Positions 8,913-17,983 of a stretch of DNA of 64,000 nucleotides are shown here, piece by piece (the first letter of the stretch is position 1; each line of letters starts with the position of its first letter). Made by a program: the position numbers and the translations under genes. The stretch is taken from contig NZ_JADKRX010000005.1 of the NCBI RefSeq assembly GCF_015350975.1, positions 248,001-312,000 of the forward strand, in the 5' to 3' direction. The notes under the pieces were generated by a model, which was not told the origin of the DNA, did no database searches, and worked only from the letters and a program-made list of their open reading frames with translations. The DNA comes from Curtobacterium sp. VKM Ac-1395. Its GTDB lineage: Bacteria > Actinomycetota > Actinomycetes > Actinomycetales > Microbacteriaceae.

Positions 8913-8961
8913 CGGACAGGAGGCTCGACGACGGTCCGGCACCGGGCCTCCTGCCCGTCCG
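8913..8961. repeat. Dispersed GGAGGCTCGG-type hairpin, degenerate copy
   Basis: An imperfect inverted repeat with arms around AGGAGGCTCG and CGGGCCTCCT, extended by CGGAC/GTCCG. It belongs to the same family as the hairpins at 11776, 20277, 41008, 50665 and 53749. It lies in the 247-base spacer between the convergent hypothetical gene and tRNA-Met, which otherwise shows nothing. Confidence 0.6.
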
Positions 8962-9130
8962 CGGCGCGAGCTGGCACCGCACCACGAACGCGGGCTCGCG
9001 CCGCGACGTCGGTGGCGCGAACCGACTTCGGTGGTGCCCGCCACGTCACGCTCGAGGCGGGCGGCGCGACGACGGGAACGACGCGGCCCCCGGAGACGAC
9101 GAAAGCCCGGCGCGGACGCCGGGCTTGCGG

Positions 9131-9204
9131 TAGCGAGGGCGGGACTTGAACCCGCGACCCCACGATTATGAGTCGTGTGCTCTAACCAACTGAGCTACCC
9201 CGCC
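9131..9204 (-). tRNA. tRNA-Met (CAT), elongator type
   Basis: A 74-base cloverleaf with anticodon loop CTCATAA (anticodon CAT). The acceptor stem is GGCGGGG/CCTCGCT with two G-U pairs, and the T arm is GCGGG-TTCAAGT-CCCGC. The closed first acceptor pair argues for the elongator rather than the initiator tRNA. CCA is not encoded. Confidence 0.95.
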
Positions 9205-9236
9205 AGAGATCCGGCGCTGTGTTCACGCCGGGTCGG

Positions 9237-9308
<72 letters not shown>

Positions 9309-9398
9309 GTGTACCGCGAGCGGCACCACACGAGGATAGCAGAACCCGGACGGTGGTCTGGAACCCACCGTGACGCCCGGGCGTGCCGTCCGCGGAGG

Positions 9399-10658
9399 TC
9401 AGTTCGCGTTGGCCCGGAGCCACACCAGCGGGTCCACCGGGACGCCGTCGAGGTGCACCTCGAGGTGCAGGTGCGGGCCGGTCGAGTTGCCGGTGCTGCC
9501 GACGAGACCGAGGACGTCCCCGACCTCCACCTGCTGGCCCTGCATGACCTGGAACGAGTTGTCCTGCATGTGGCCGTACACGCTGGTGAACTGCTTGCCG
9601 TCGACCTCGTGCTCGACCCAGACGTCGTTGCCGAAGCCACCGTCGTGGGCCTGCACCTTGACGACCGTGCCGGCGGCGATCACGTGGATCGGCGTGCCGG
9701 CGCCCGGGGCGAAGTCGACGCCCTGGTGGTTCGTCGAGCAGAAGGAGCAGCCCGCGACCTGACGTCCGCCGAACCCGGAGGTGATCGGGACGCCGGTGGG
9801 GAACGGCCACTGGATCGTGCCGGTCGGGTCGTTCGTGAAGGACGACGAGTCCGTGACCTTCGGCTGCGCGGCGGCGGCCGTCACCGTGTAGGCGTCGCGG
9901 TCGATCGACCCCGTGGTGGTGTCGCCGGAACGGAAGGACTGCGGGTCGCCGGCGGCTGCGGCGCGGGCGATCGGCGAACCGGGCTCCGCGGTGTACAGCG
10001 CCTGCGCGGGCAGCGAGGTCGAGACGACCAGACCGGCGGCGAAGAGCAGGGCCCCGACGGCGGTGACGCGCGAGGCGTTCCGGCGGAAGGCCGCTCCCCC
10101 GCGCTGGGTGGTCGCGGCGGCCGGGCGCTGGACGGCTCCGAGGTGGCGCGTCGCGCGGTCGACGCGGACGGTCGCGGCCTGCTTGGCGACGGGCGCCGGC
10201 TGCTTCGCGACGGGCGCGGGCTTCGGGGCGGCCGACGGGGTGCGACGGCGGGTGCTGGCACGCTTCGTGGTCGGTGCGACGACGGGCGAGCTCGGCGCCG
10301 GGGGCGTGACCGGGCCGAAGGCGGACTCAGGCAGGACCGGGGACGCGGGAGCCGGCGGCGTGACCGGCATCGCTGCGGCAGCGCCTGCGTCGACGGGTGA
10401 GACCGGAGCCGTGCCCATCGGTGCGGCGGCGACCGGCGCGGGCAGCACGTGGGAGTCCGATGCCGACATGCGCTGGACGCCCTGCTTCACGGCAGCGCGT
10501 TCCGCTTCGATGCGGGCTCGGCGGGTGAGGTGCACGACCGAGGTCGGTTGCGGGGACTGCGCCGTTGCGTCGGTGGTGGTTCGTCCGGAGACGACGGGCG
10601 AGAGCGGAGTCTGGGGCATACGTGCGGTGATGATCCTGATCGGGGCAGATGCGCTCAT
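9399..10658 (-). CDS. M23 family metallopeptidase (peptidoglycan endopeptidase)
   Basis: A secreted or membrane-anchored 419-residue LytM-type hydrolase that cuts peptide cross-links in peptidoglycan. The catalytic domain is C-terminal: NHQGVDFAPG supplies the first His and Asp, and GPHLHLEVH the HxH pair. A Cys pair (GCSFC) precedes the first motif. A Pro/Ala/Thr-rich N-terminal part leads to one hydrophobic segment (about VGALLFAAGLVVSTSLPAQA), acting as membrane anchor or signal. The start at 10658 is preferred because a TTATCT box lies 11 bases before it; the ATG at 10619 has no ribosome-binding site. Confidence 0.88.
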   Translation of the reverse strand: MSASAPIRIITARMPQTPLSPVVSGRTTTDATAQSPQPTSVVHLTRRARIEAERAAVKQGVQRMSASDSHVLPAPVAAAPMGTAPVSPVDAGAAAAMPVTPPAPASPVLPESAFGPVTPPAPSSPVVAPTTKRASTRRRTPSAAPKPAPVAKQPAPVAKQAATVRVDRATRHLGAVQRPAAATTQRGGAAFRRNASRVTAVGALLFAAGLVVSTSLPAQALYTAEPGSPIARAAAAGDPQSFRSGDTTTGSIDRDAYTVTAAAAQPKVTDSSSFTNDPTGTIQWPFPTGVPITSGFGGRQVAGCSFCSTNHQGVDFAPGAGTPIHVIAAGTVVKVQAHDGGFGNDVWVEHEVDGKQFTSVYGHMQDNSFQVMQGQQVEVGDVLGLVGSTGNSTGPHLHLEVHLDGVPVDPLVWLRANAN

Positions 10659-10660
10659 TG

Positions 10661-10705
10661 GTAACGAGCAGATAACGGGACTCGACGACGCTACCAGGGG
10701 TAACG
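10661..10705. promoter_or_regulatory. Three TAACG direct repeats upstream of the M23 peptidase gene
   Basis: GTAACG (10661-10666) and ATAACG (10672-10677) are spaced 11 bases apart, one helical turn, and GTAACG recurs at 10700-10705. Tandem repeats on one face of the helix suit an OmpR-type response regulator. MtrA, which controls cell-wall hydrolases in several actinobacteria and prefers GTAAC-like repeats, is a candidate by inference. Confidence 0.4.
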
Positions 10706-10788
10706 GCGTCCCGCCAGTCGTGGGCATGCCCACAGTCGAGCCCAGAGCGAGGGGCAGCGCAGGACCAGTCCGAGGGGCATGCCGCCGC

Positions 10789-11610
10789 TCAGTCGGTCAG
10801 GACCTCGGCTTCCGCGCGCCGGACCAGGGCCTCGAGCTGCTCGGCGATCGCGGGTGCGGCGAACAGGAAGGACCGGGTGCCGCCGGCCTCCCACGTGCGG
10901 GAGACGGCCCCGGCGCACACCGCGACGATCGACCCGGCGGCCATGTCCCACGGGTTGATGCCCCGCTCGTAGTAGGCGTCGACCGTGCCGGCCCCGACGG
11001 CGCAGCAGTCGAGCGCGGCAGAGCCGCCGCGGCGGATGTCCCGCACGTCCCCGAGGAGTCCGGCGAGCACGGCGACCTGCTCCTTGCGGCGGTCGACGGT
11101 GTAGCCGAACCCGGTGGCCACGAGGGTCTCGGCGAGGGAGCCCGGCTCGGACACGCGCAGGCGGGTGCCGTTCAGCGTCGCAGGCTCCCCCGCGACGGCG
11201 CGGAAGACGTCACCCGTCGCGGGTGCGATGACGACGCCGGCGACGGGTTCCCAGCGGGCGGGGTCGGCTTCGCCGCGGACGACACCGATGCTGACGGCGT
11301 AGGCGGGGCTGCCGTAGAGGTAGTTGACGGTGCCGTCGATCGGGTCGACGACCCAGGTGAGGCCGGTGCTGCCGGTGCTCGCGCCGGTCTCCTCGCCGAA
11401 GAAGGCGTCGTCGGGGCGGGCGGCGGCGATGCGGGCGCGGATGAGGTCCTCGACCTCCTGGTCCGCGGCGGTGACGACGTCGGCGATGCTCGACTTCCGG
11501 TCGGCGACCTCGACGCCGTCGGCTCGGCGTCGGGCCGCGAGGGCCGCGGCTTCGGTGGCGATGGACTCGGCCAGGTCGGCGAGGTCGGTCGGGGTCGGCG
11601 CAGCACTCAT
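10789..11610 (-). CDS. Inositol monophosphatase family protein
   Basis: A 273-residue Mg-dependent phosphatase of the IMPase/SuhB family, likely acting on inositol 1-phosphate, histidinol phosphate or another sugar phosphate. The two metal-binding motifs are clear: FFGEETG, and WVVDPIDGTVNYLYG. INPWDMAAGSIVAVCAGA carries the C-terminal WDxAAG motif. GGGAGGATC precedes the ATG at 11610 and fixes the start. It stands alone, and substrate cannot be told from sequence. Confidence 0.9.
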   Translation of the reverse strand: MSAAPTPTDLADLAESIATEAAALAARRRADGVEVADRKSSIADVVTAADQEVEDLIRARIAAARPDDAFFGEETGASTGSTGLTWVVDPIDGTVNYLYGSPAYAVSIGVVRGEADPARWEPVAGVVIAPATGDVFRAVAGEPATLNGTRLRVSEPGSLAETLVATGFGYTVDRRKEQVAVLAGLLGDVRDIRRGGSAALDCCAVGAGTVDAYYERGINPWDMAAGSIVAVCAGAVSRTWEAGGTRSFLFAAPAIAEQLEALVRRAEAEVLTD

Positions 11611-11775
11611 GCGCTGATCCTCCCAGCACGGGCGGGTGGCGGTCCCAGGCGTGGGAGGTGGGATCGCGCGTTGTGCGTCGGTCCTCCCGGCCTCCGACGC
11701 GCGGTTCGGCTTCCCCTCGCGGGCGTGAGGGGAAGGAACGTGCGCGTCCGCACGCGGTGCGGGGTCCACGACTGA

Positions 11776-11819
11776 CGGACTGGAGGCTCAGTGCCAGCTG
11801 GCACCGAGCCTCCAGTCCG
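11776..11819. repeat. Dispersed GGAGGCTCGG-type hairpin, near-perfect copy
   Basis: Two 20-base arms differing at one position flank an AGCT loop: left arm CGGACTGGAGGCTCAGTGCC, right arm its complement. It is one of the cleanest copies of the dispersed family. It lies between the IMPase start and the tRNA-Tyr 3' side. Confidence 0.85.
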
Positions 11820-11842
11820 GCACTCCCACGTCTCGCGCGCGG

Positions 11843-11968
11843 CAACGAGAAGGGGCCCGTGAGGAACAGGGCGAACCAGAGAGGTCGCCGTCCGGAACGA
11901 GGCGAAACGAGGAAGGGCCCCGTTGAGAACGGGGCCAACGAGAAAGGGCCCCGTGAGAAACGGGGCCC
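11843..11968 (-). terminator. Repeated terminator hairpins after tRNA-Tyr
   Basis: Two nearly identical hairpins lie in tandem: 11916-11936 (GGCCCCGT stem) and 11946-11968 (GGGCCCCGT stem, GAGAA loop). Read on the minus strand the first is followed by TTTCTCGTT, making a good intrinsic terminator for tRNA-Tyr. A degenerate third copy of the same unit begins at 11843. The rest of the 11611-12018 spacer holds only the hairpin at 11776; I see no gene there. Confidence 0.75.
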
Positions 11969-12018
11969 TGCTCTGGTTGCTCGGCCACTCGCAGAGCGTT
12001 CTTCAGCGAATGGACACG

Positions 12019-12100
12019 TGGCGAGTGAGGGATTCGAACCCCCGAAGGCTACGCCGGCTGATTTACAGTCAGATCCCTTTGGCCGCTTGGGTAACTCGCC
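12019..12100 (-). tRNA. tRNA-Tyr (GTA)
   Basis: An 82-base class II tRNA with a long variable arm, acceptor stem GGCGAGT/ACTCGCC, anticodon region CTGTAAA (anticodon GTA) and T loop GGTTCGAATCC. CCA is not encoded. Tandem terminator hairpins follow it. Confidence 0.96.
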
Positions 12101-12213
12101 ATGTGCGCACCCAGCCCGTGTGATCACCAACCGGAGGCGCCAGAACAGCATACCGGATGGCTGAACGTGGTCGTGACCAACCGAGGTCGGCGTCGCCGGA
12201 TAGGGTGGTCGGC

Positions 12214-12702
12214 ATGGCAGACAGCTCCTTCGACGTGGTCAGCAAGGTCGACAAGATGGAGGCGGACAACGCCCTCAACCAGGCCGCCAAGGAGATCGAG
12301 CAGCGCTACGACTTCAAGGGTGTCGGCGCCTCGATCGCGTTCAGCGGTGAGGACGTCCTCATCAAGGCGAACACCGCCGAGCGTGCGACGGCCGTCCTCG
12401 ACGTGTTCGAGTCCAAGGCGATCAAGCGCGGCATCAGCCTGAAGAGCATCGACGCCGGTGACCCGTACGCCTCGGGCAAGGAGTTCCGCATCGAGGTGAA
12501 GTTCAAGAACGGCATCGAGCAGGACGTCGCGAAGAAGATCGGCGCGTTCCTGCGGGCGCAGGCTCCGAAGACCGTGAAGAGCCAGATCCAGGGCGACGAG
12601 CTCCGGGTCTCCTCGAAGAGCCGCGACGACCTGCAGAACACCATCCAGCTGCTCAAGGGCGAAGAGTTCGACGTCCCGCTCCAGTTCATCAACTTCCGCT
12701 GA
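12214..12702 (+). CDS. YajQ family nucleotide-binding protein
   Basis: A 162-residue YajQ/UPF0234 protein. MADSSFDVVSKVD, NALNQAAKEIEQRYDFKG and the C-terminal FDVPLQFINFR are family-typical, as are the two ferredoxin-like halves. Family members bind nucleotides or RNA, and some respond to cyclic di-GMP; the role in actinobacteria is undefined. A TAGGGT box lies seven bases before the ATG, suggesting leaderless transcription. It precedes cls on the same strand with a 41-base gap. Confidence 0.93.
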   Translation: MADSSFDVVSKVDKMEADNALNQAAKEIEQRYDFKGVGASIAFSGEDVLIKANTAERATAVLDVFESKAIKRGISLKSIDAGDPYASGKEFRIEVKFKNGIEQDVAKKIGAFLRAQAPKTVKSQIQGDELRVSSKSRDDLQNTIQLLKGEEFDVPLQFINFR

Positions 12703-12743
12703 CGCGCCCGCCCGCGCCGACCCGCTGACGACACGACGCCCCC

Positions 12744-14204
12744 GTGGAGCACTGGCTCACCGTCGCCCTCACCGTCCTGCTCGTCCTGCTGGACCTGGCG
12801 ATCCGTGTGTTCGCGATCATCTACGTCCCGATCAACCGCAAGCCGCAGACGGCGACCGGGTGGTTGCTGGCGATCTTCCTCATCCCCTACATCGGGTTCA
12901 TCGTCTTCCTCGTCATCGGGTCGACGAAGCTGCCGAAGGCACGGCGTGAGAAGCAGACCGAGATCAACGCGTACATCCTCGAGCAGACCGAGGGCATCGA
13001 GCGGGTACGCCGTGATCACCCGTGGCCGCCGTGGTTCGAGAGCATCACGGAGCTGAACCGGAAGCTCGGCGCGATGCCGCTGGTGGGTGGCAACTCCGCG
13101 GAGCTCTACCCCGACTCCGAGGACGCGATCCTCGAGATGGCACGCGCGATCGACGGCTCGCGACGCTTCGTGCACGTCGAGTTCTACATCGCGACGCTCG
13201 ACGACACCACCCGTCCGTTCTTCGACGCCCTGGCTCGCGCCCAGGCACGTGGTGTCCGGGTCCGCTTCCTCATGGACCACTGGGCGAGCCGCGGGTACCC
13301 GGCGTTCAAGGACACCCTCGCGTTCCTCGACGACGCCGGCATCGAGTGGCACCTGATGCTCCCGCTGCAGCCGCTGCAGGGCAAGTTCCAGCGCCCGGAC
13401 CTGCGGAACCACCGGAAGATCATGGTGATCGACGGCTCGATCGCGTTCACCGGGTCGCAGAACCTCATCGACAAGTCGTACGACCTCAAGGGCAACATCG
13501 CGCGGGGTCTGGCGTACAAGGACCTGTTCGCGCGCTTCGAGGGGCCGGTCGTCGCGGGGATCAACGCCCTGTTCGTCACCGACTGGTACAGCGAGACCGA
13601 CGAGCTGCTGCTCCGCGAGAGCGACCCGGTCCACCGGGCCGACCGTGGCGACGCCCTCGACTGTCAGGTGGTCCCGTCGGGGCCGGGCTTCGACGGCGAG
13701 AACAACCTGCGTCTGTTCAACGCGCTGCTGTACTCGGCGCAGAAGCGGGTGTCGATCACCTCGCCCTACTTCGTTCCCGATGACTCGATGCTCTACGCCA
13801 TCACGACGACGGCACAGCGCGGGGTCGAGGTCGAGCTCTTCGTGGGTGAGATCGGCGACCACGCCATGACGTGGCACGCGCAGCGGTCGTACTACGAGGG
13901 GCTCCTCCGCGCGGGCGTGAAGATCTGGCTGTACAAGGCCCCGACGGTCCTGCACGCCAAGCACTTCACGATCGACGACGACGTCGCGGTGATCGGGTCG
14001 AGCAACATGGACATGCGCTCGTTCAGCCTGAACCTGGAGATCTCGGTGCTCGTTCGCGGCGAGCGGTTCGTCGACGCCCTGCGCGGCGTGCAGGACGCCT
14101 ACCGGGCGCAGAGCTCGGAGCTCGACCTGGACGAGTGGCTCGGTCGGACGCGTCGTTCCCAGGTGCTCGACAACGTCGCGCGGCTCACCGCCGCCCTGCA
14201 GTAG
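12744..14204 (+). CDS. cls: Cardiolipin synthase
   Basis: A 486-residue membrane phospholipase-D-type cardiolipin synthase. Two N-terminal hydrophobic segments include a PLDc_N region (TGWLLAIFLIPYIGFIVF). Two catalytic HKD motifs follow: HRKIMVIDGSIAFTGSQN, and HAKHFTIDDDVAVIGSSNMD. The enzyme condenses two phosphatidylglycerols, or PG with another phospholipid, at the inner membrane. Length fits the ClsA class. The GTG start lacks a convincing ribosome-binding site but matches the family N-terminus. Confidence 0.94.
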   Translation: MEHWLTVALTVLLVLLDLAIRVFAIIYVPINRKPQTATGWLLAIFLIPYIGFIVFLVIGSTKLPKARREKQTEINAYILEQTEGIERVRRDHPWPPWFESITELNRKLGAMPLVGGNSAELYPDSEDAILEMARAIDGSRRFVHVEFYIATLDDTTRPFFDALARAQARGVRVRFLMDHWASRGYPAFKDTLAFLDDAGIEWHLMLPLQPLQGKFQRPDLRNHRKIMVIDGSIAFTGSQNLIDKSYDLKGNIARGLAYKDLFARFEGPVVAGINALFVTDWYSETDELLLRESDPVHRADRGDALDCQVVPSGPGFDGENNLRLFNALLYSAQKRVSITSPYFVPDDSMLYAITTTAQRGVEVELFVGEIGDHAMTWHAQRSYYEGLLRAGVKIWLYKAPTVLHAKHFTIDDDVAVIGSSNMDMRSFSLNLEISVLVRGERFVDALRGVQDAYRAQSSELDLDEWLGRTRRSQVLDNVARLTAALQ

Positions 14205-14283
14205 CCACCTGCCAGGAGGCTCCCCCGCCGCCCACAGGTCGGGTGCGGTTCGCCCCGTGCTGGGCTGCCTGCCGCGAGCGGGG

Positions 14284-15378
14284 TCAGCGCGGGACGGTGC
14301 TCGCGATGTGGGCGATCAGGCGTTCGAGCGGCCCCCGCCCGAGGAACCGCTGCCACAGCATCGCGAACAGCGCGGCACCGACGGCGAAGCCCCACCAGGT
14401 GGCGAGCCCGTCGGGCAGGCCGGGCACCGCGGCGATCACGACGAGGTGCAGCGCGTAGATCGAGAGCGGCATCGACCCGATCGCGACGAACGGGAAGGCG
14501 ATGCGCTGGACGATCCGCGCGCGCCCGTCGACGAGGAGCGAGCTCAGCCCGATGACCGCGAGCGCCACACCGATCGTGCCCACGACGTCGACGATCGAGG
14601 ACGAGTGGTCGCGCGGCGAGAGGAACACCTGCGCCGCGGCCTGCCCGGCGGTCGAGCCCTGGGGCACGTACGGCACCCCCGGGAACGCGTTCCCGTCGGC
14701 CGGGATCGGTGCGACCAGGGCACCGACGACGTAGGCGGTGGTGGCGACCACGACGCCGGACGCGAGGAGCGCGACCTGGGTGCTGCGAGCCTCCAGACCG
14801 CTCCGGGCGACACCGAGACCGACCAGGACGTACGTCAGGAAGGTGACCACGGGGTAGACCAGGCCGAGCTGCTGCTCGAAGGAGCTGGTGCCGGCGAACA
14901 GGGGCACGATCGCGATCGCGAACGGCGCCGACAGCAGCGCGCACGCCCCCGCCGCGGAGAAGACGGCCCACCGGGGCCAGCGGAGCGCGGGCAGGACGAG
15001 CAGGAAGAGCACGCCGTAGGTGGGCAGGATGACGTACACCGGCGTGCCGAGCAGCATCAGCGCCACCCCGATCATGACGATCAGGACCGCGCGGATCGCG
15101 AGCCGTGCCCGGACACGGGTGATCTCCGGCGGGCCGGGTGGGGTGGTGCGCCCGCTGACCAGGCCGACCGAGACGCCCGCGAGAACGGCGAACAGCGACG
15201 ACGACCGGCCGTTCACGACCGCGGACCACGACGACGGGTCGACCCAGTCGAGGTGGTCGGTGATGCCGCCGACGTGCGCGGCCATCATCCCGAGCAGCGC
15301 GACCGCGCGGGCCACGTCGACCCCGGACAGGCGAGCGCCCCGCACCCGGGCGACGGGGGCGGGGCGCACGGACGTCAT
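14284..15378 (-). CDS. DUF1624/DUF418-type multispanning membrane protein
   Basis: A 364-residue protein with about ten hydrophobic helices. It opens with GVDVARAVALLGMMAAH, the signature of the heparan-alpha-glucosaminide N-acetyltransferase (DUF1624) fold. The C-terminal IYALHLVVIAAV matches the DUF418 end. Such proteins are thought to move acyl groups across the membrane to surface glycans or lipids; the substrate here is unknown. It starts four bases after the stop of the reductase gene and is probably translated from the same message. Confidence 0.8.
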   Translation of the reverse strand: MTSVRPAPVARVRGARLSGVDVARAVALLGMMAAHVGGITDHLDWVDPSSWSAVVNGRSSSLFAVLAGVSVGLVSGRTTPPGPPEITRVRARLAIRAVLIVMIGVALMLLGTPVYVILPTYGVLFLLVLPALRWPRWAVFSAAGACALLSAPFAIAIVPLFAGTSSFEQQLGLVYPVVTFLTYVLVGLGVARSGLEARSTQVALLASGVVVATTAYVVGALVAPIPADGNAFPGVPYVPQGSTAGQAAAQVFLSPRDHSSSIVDVVGTIGVALAVIGLSSLLVDGRARIVQRIAFPFVAIGSMPLSIYALHLVVIAAVPGLPDGLATWWGFAVGAALFAMLWQRFLGRGPLERLIAHIASTVPR

Positions 15379-15381
15379 GCG

Positions 15382-16779
15382 TCAGACCTGGTCGGTGCTC
15401 GGCGCGCCGGTGCTCGGCGCGTCGACGCGACCGAGCGACGCGTCGACCATCTCCTCGCGCGGGACGACCTTGACCCGGGCGCGGCCGTGGGGCGCGCCGA
15501 GGGCGATCTCGTGCTCGTCCAGGCGGTGCCAGCCGTCGAGGTCGGTGTACTCGACCCCACGCTCGCGGAGCAGTGCCGGCACGGCCTCGTCGGAGGGGTC
15601 CTCCGGTGACCACCACTGGGCCTGGTCGTTGACGATGTGCTGGACGGTCTCCATCGCGTCGGACTTGGTGTGGCCGATCAGGCCGACCGGTCCGCGCTTG
15701 ATCCACCCCGTGGCGTAGACGCCCGGCATCTGCTGGTTGTCGTCGTCGAGGACCTGGCCCTCGTGGTTCGGGATGACGCCGCGACGCTCGTCGAACGGCA
15801 GCCCGGGCAGCGGCGACCCGAAGTACCCGACGGCGCGGTAGGCGGCCTGGATCGGGATCTCGCGGACCTCGCCGGTGCCCTCGACGCCGCCCTGCCCGTT
15901 CGGCCGCGTGCGCTCGTACCGGATCGCCGCGACGCGGCCCTGGTCGTCGCCGACGAACTCGAGCGGCTTCGCGTAGAAGTGCAGGTGCAGACGACGGCTG
16001 GCCGTGCCGGGCTCGCGCTTCCGCCACTGCTGCAGGACACGGTCGATGACCATGACCTGCTTGTTCGTCTGGATCGCCGTGAGCGACGCCTCGTCGTGGT
16101 CGAAGTCCTCGTCGTACACGACGACGTCGACGTCGGGGACCTCGCCGAGCTCGCGGAGTTCGAGCGGGGTGAACTTCACCTGCGCCGGGCCACGACGGCC
16201 GAAGACGTGGACGTCGGTGACCGGCGAGGCCTTGAGCCCCTGGTAGACGTTGTCCGGCACCTCGGTCGGCAGCAGGTCGTCGGCGTGCTTCGCGAGGATG
16301 CGGGAGACGTCGAGTGCCACGTTGCCGTTGCCGATGACCGCGACGCTCTCGGCGGTGAGCGGCCACGTGCGCGGCACGTCGGGGTGCCCGTCGAACCAGC
16401 TGACGAACTCCGCGGCGCCGTAGGAGCCCTCGAGTTCGACGCCCGGCACGTCGAGGTCGGCGTCCTTCACCGCACCGGTCGAGAAGACGACCGCGTTGTA
16501 GTGCTTCTTGAGGTCGTCGAGGGTGATGTCCTTGCCGTACTCGACGTTGCCGAAGATGCGGATGTGCCCGCTGTCGAGCACGTCGCGGAGCGCGTTGATG
16601 ATGCCCTTGATGCGGGGGTGGTCCGGGGCGACGCCGTAGCGGACCAGACCGTACGGCGCCGGGAGCTGCTCGAAGAGGTCGATCGACACGTCGTACGCGT
16701 GTGCTTCCCGCAGGAGGATGTCCGCGGCGTAGATGCCGGCGGGACCGGCGCCGACGATGGCGAGGCGGAGGGTGGGCAC
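15382..16779 (-). CDS. FprA-type ferredoxin/flavodoxin-NADP+ reductase
   Basis: A 465-residue flavoprotein of the adrenodoxin-reductase/FprA group, shuttling electrons between NADPH and ferredoxin. The FAD dinucleotide fold is IVGAGPAGIYAAD. LVRYGVAPDHPRIKG and the NADP fold VIGNGNVALDVSRIL follow. FGRRGPAQVKFTPLELREL and the C-terminal GWIKRGPVGLIGHTKSDA are diagnostic. GGAG seven bases before the GTG at 16779 fixes the start. It lies next to the menaquinone genes and may serve general redox metabolism. Confidence 0.93.
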   Translation of the reverse strand: MPTLRLAIVGAGPAGIYAADILLREAHAYDVSIDLFEQLPAPYGLVRYGVAPDHPRIKGIINALRDVLDSGHIRIFGNVEYGKDITLDDLKKHYNAVVFSTGAVKDADLDVPGVELEGSYGAAEFVSWFDGHPDVPRTWPLTAESVAVIGNGNVALDVSRILAKHADDLLPTEVPDNVYQGLKASPVTDVHVFGRRGPAQVKFTPLELRELGEVPDVDVVVYDEDFDHDEASLTAIQTNKQVMVIDRVLQQWRKREPGTASRRLHLHFYAKPLEFVGDDQGRVAAIRYERTRPNGQGGVEGTGEVREIPIQAAYRAVGYFGSPLPGLPFDERRGVIPNHEGQVLDDDNQQMPGVYATGWIKRGPVGLIGHTKSDAMETVQHIVNDQAQWWSPEDPSDEAVPALLRERGVEYTDLDGWHRLDEHEIALGAPHGRARVKVVPREEMVDASLGRVDAPSTGAPSTDQV

Positions 16780-16858
16780 GTGGGTCTCCAGTTCGTTCGA
16801 GCGGTGTGCTCCGGGGACGGACGGCGGCGCCGTCGTCCGTGTGGCGGTGGTGCCGACG

Positions 16859-17935
16859 TCAGCGGCTGCGGTCCACCACGGACTCCGCGAAGCGGGTGAG
16901 GGCGCGCTTGACCACGCCGTCGGGCAGGGGTTCGAGGGCGACGACGGCCTCGCCGGCCCACTGCGCCGCGAGCGCGCGGGTCGCCGCGGTGGCCTCGTGG
17001 TCCCGCAGGGCGGCGACGGCGGAGAGGTACGCGTCGGTGGTGACGGCGTCGTCGGGAGCGCCGGTGACGTCCCGCTCGATGCGCTCCACCAGTGCTGCTG
17101 CGCCGGGTTCGGTCGCCGCACGCCGACGCAGCTGGAGCAGCGGCAGGGTGTCGACGCCCGCGCGCAGGTCGTTGCCGGCGATCTTGCCGGTCTTGTCCTT
17201 CGCCGGGGCGAGGTCGATGACGTCGTCGACGAGCTGGAAGGCGACGCCGACCTTCTCGCCGAAGGTGCCGACGGCGTCGAGGTACGCGCGGTCGGCCCCG
17301 GAGAAGAGCACCCCGGCGCGGGCCGCGGTCGCGATGAGGGAGCCGGTCTTGTCGCTGAGCACCTGGATGTAGTGCTCGACGGGGTCGTCATCGGGCTGCG
17401 GGCCCGTCGTCTCGTGCAGCTGCCCCATGCAGAGGCGCTGGAAGGTCTCGGCCTGCATCCGGATGCCCTCGGGCCCGAGGTCGGCGGTGATGAGGCTGGC
17501 GCGCGCGAAGAGCAGGTCCCCGGTGAGGATCGCGACGTTGTTGCCGTACGTCACGTGCGCGGCGGGGACCCCCCGGCGCACGGGCGCTTCGTCCATGACG
17601 TCGTCGTGGTAGAGCGACGCCAGGTGCGTCGTCTCGACGCTCACCGCGGCCTTGACCACGTGGTCGGTCACGCCGTTGCCGAGCTGCGCGATGAGCAGGG
17701 TCAGGGTCGGGCGGATCCGCTTGCCGCCCGCGGAGAGCAGGTACCGGCTCGTCGTGTCGGCCAGGGTGTCGGCGGAGCGCATGGCGTCCTCGAGCCCCTG
17801 CTCGACGAGCTCGAGTCCGTCGTCCACGGCGCTGATGAACCGGCGCTCAGCGGGGCTGGCGAACAACCGCTCGCCGATGCCGAGCGACGCTCGGAGACTC
17901 GGTGCGCGGCGTGCGACCGGGACGCTCGGGTTCAA
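16859..17935 (-). CDS. Polyprenyl diphosphate synthase (menaquinone side chain)
   Basis: A 358-residue trans-prenyltransferase that elongates allylic diphosphates with IPP. SAGGKRIRP, the first Asp-rich motif (LASLYHDDVMDEAPVRRG) and the second (FQLVDDVIDLAPAKDKTGK) are present. Length and context (next to ubiE/menG, menF, menD) point to the heptaprenyl-to-decaprenyl synthase making the menaquinone tail; chain length cannot be read from sequence. The start is TTG at 17935, with GGAG six bases upstream. Confidence 0.93.
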   Translation of the reverse strand: MNPSVPVARRAPSLRASLGIGERLFASPAERRFISAVDDGLELVEQGLEDAMRSADTLADTTSRYLLSAGGKRIRPTLTLLIAQLGNGVTDHVVKAAVSVETTHLASLYHDDVMDEAPVRRGVPAAHVTYGNNVAILTGDLLFARASLITADLGPEGIRMQAETFQRLCMGQLHETTGPQPDDDPVEHYIQVLSDKTGSLIATAARAGVLFSGADRAYLDAVGTFGEKVGVAFQLVDDVIDLAPAKDKTGKIAGNDLRAGVDTLPLLQLRRRAATEPGAAALVERIERDVTGAPDDAVTTDAYLSAVAALRDHEATAATRALAAQWAGEAVVALEPLPDGVVKRALTRFAESVVDRSR

Positions 17936-17983
17936 GTGGTGCTCCGTGTTCGGGGGAAGTCCGTGTGCGGGGGGAAGGACCGG

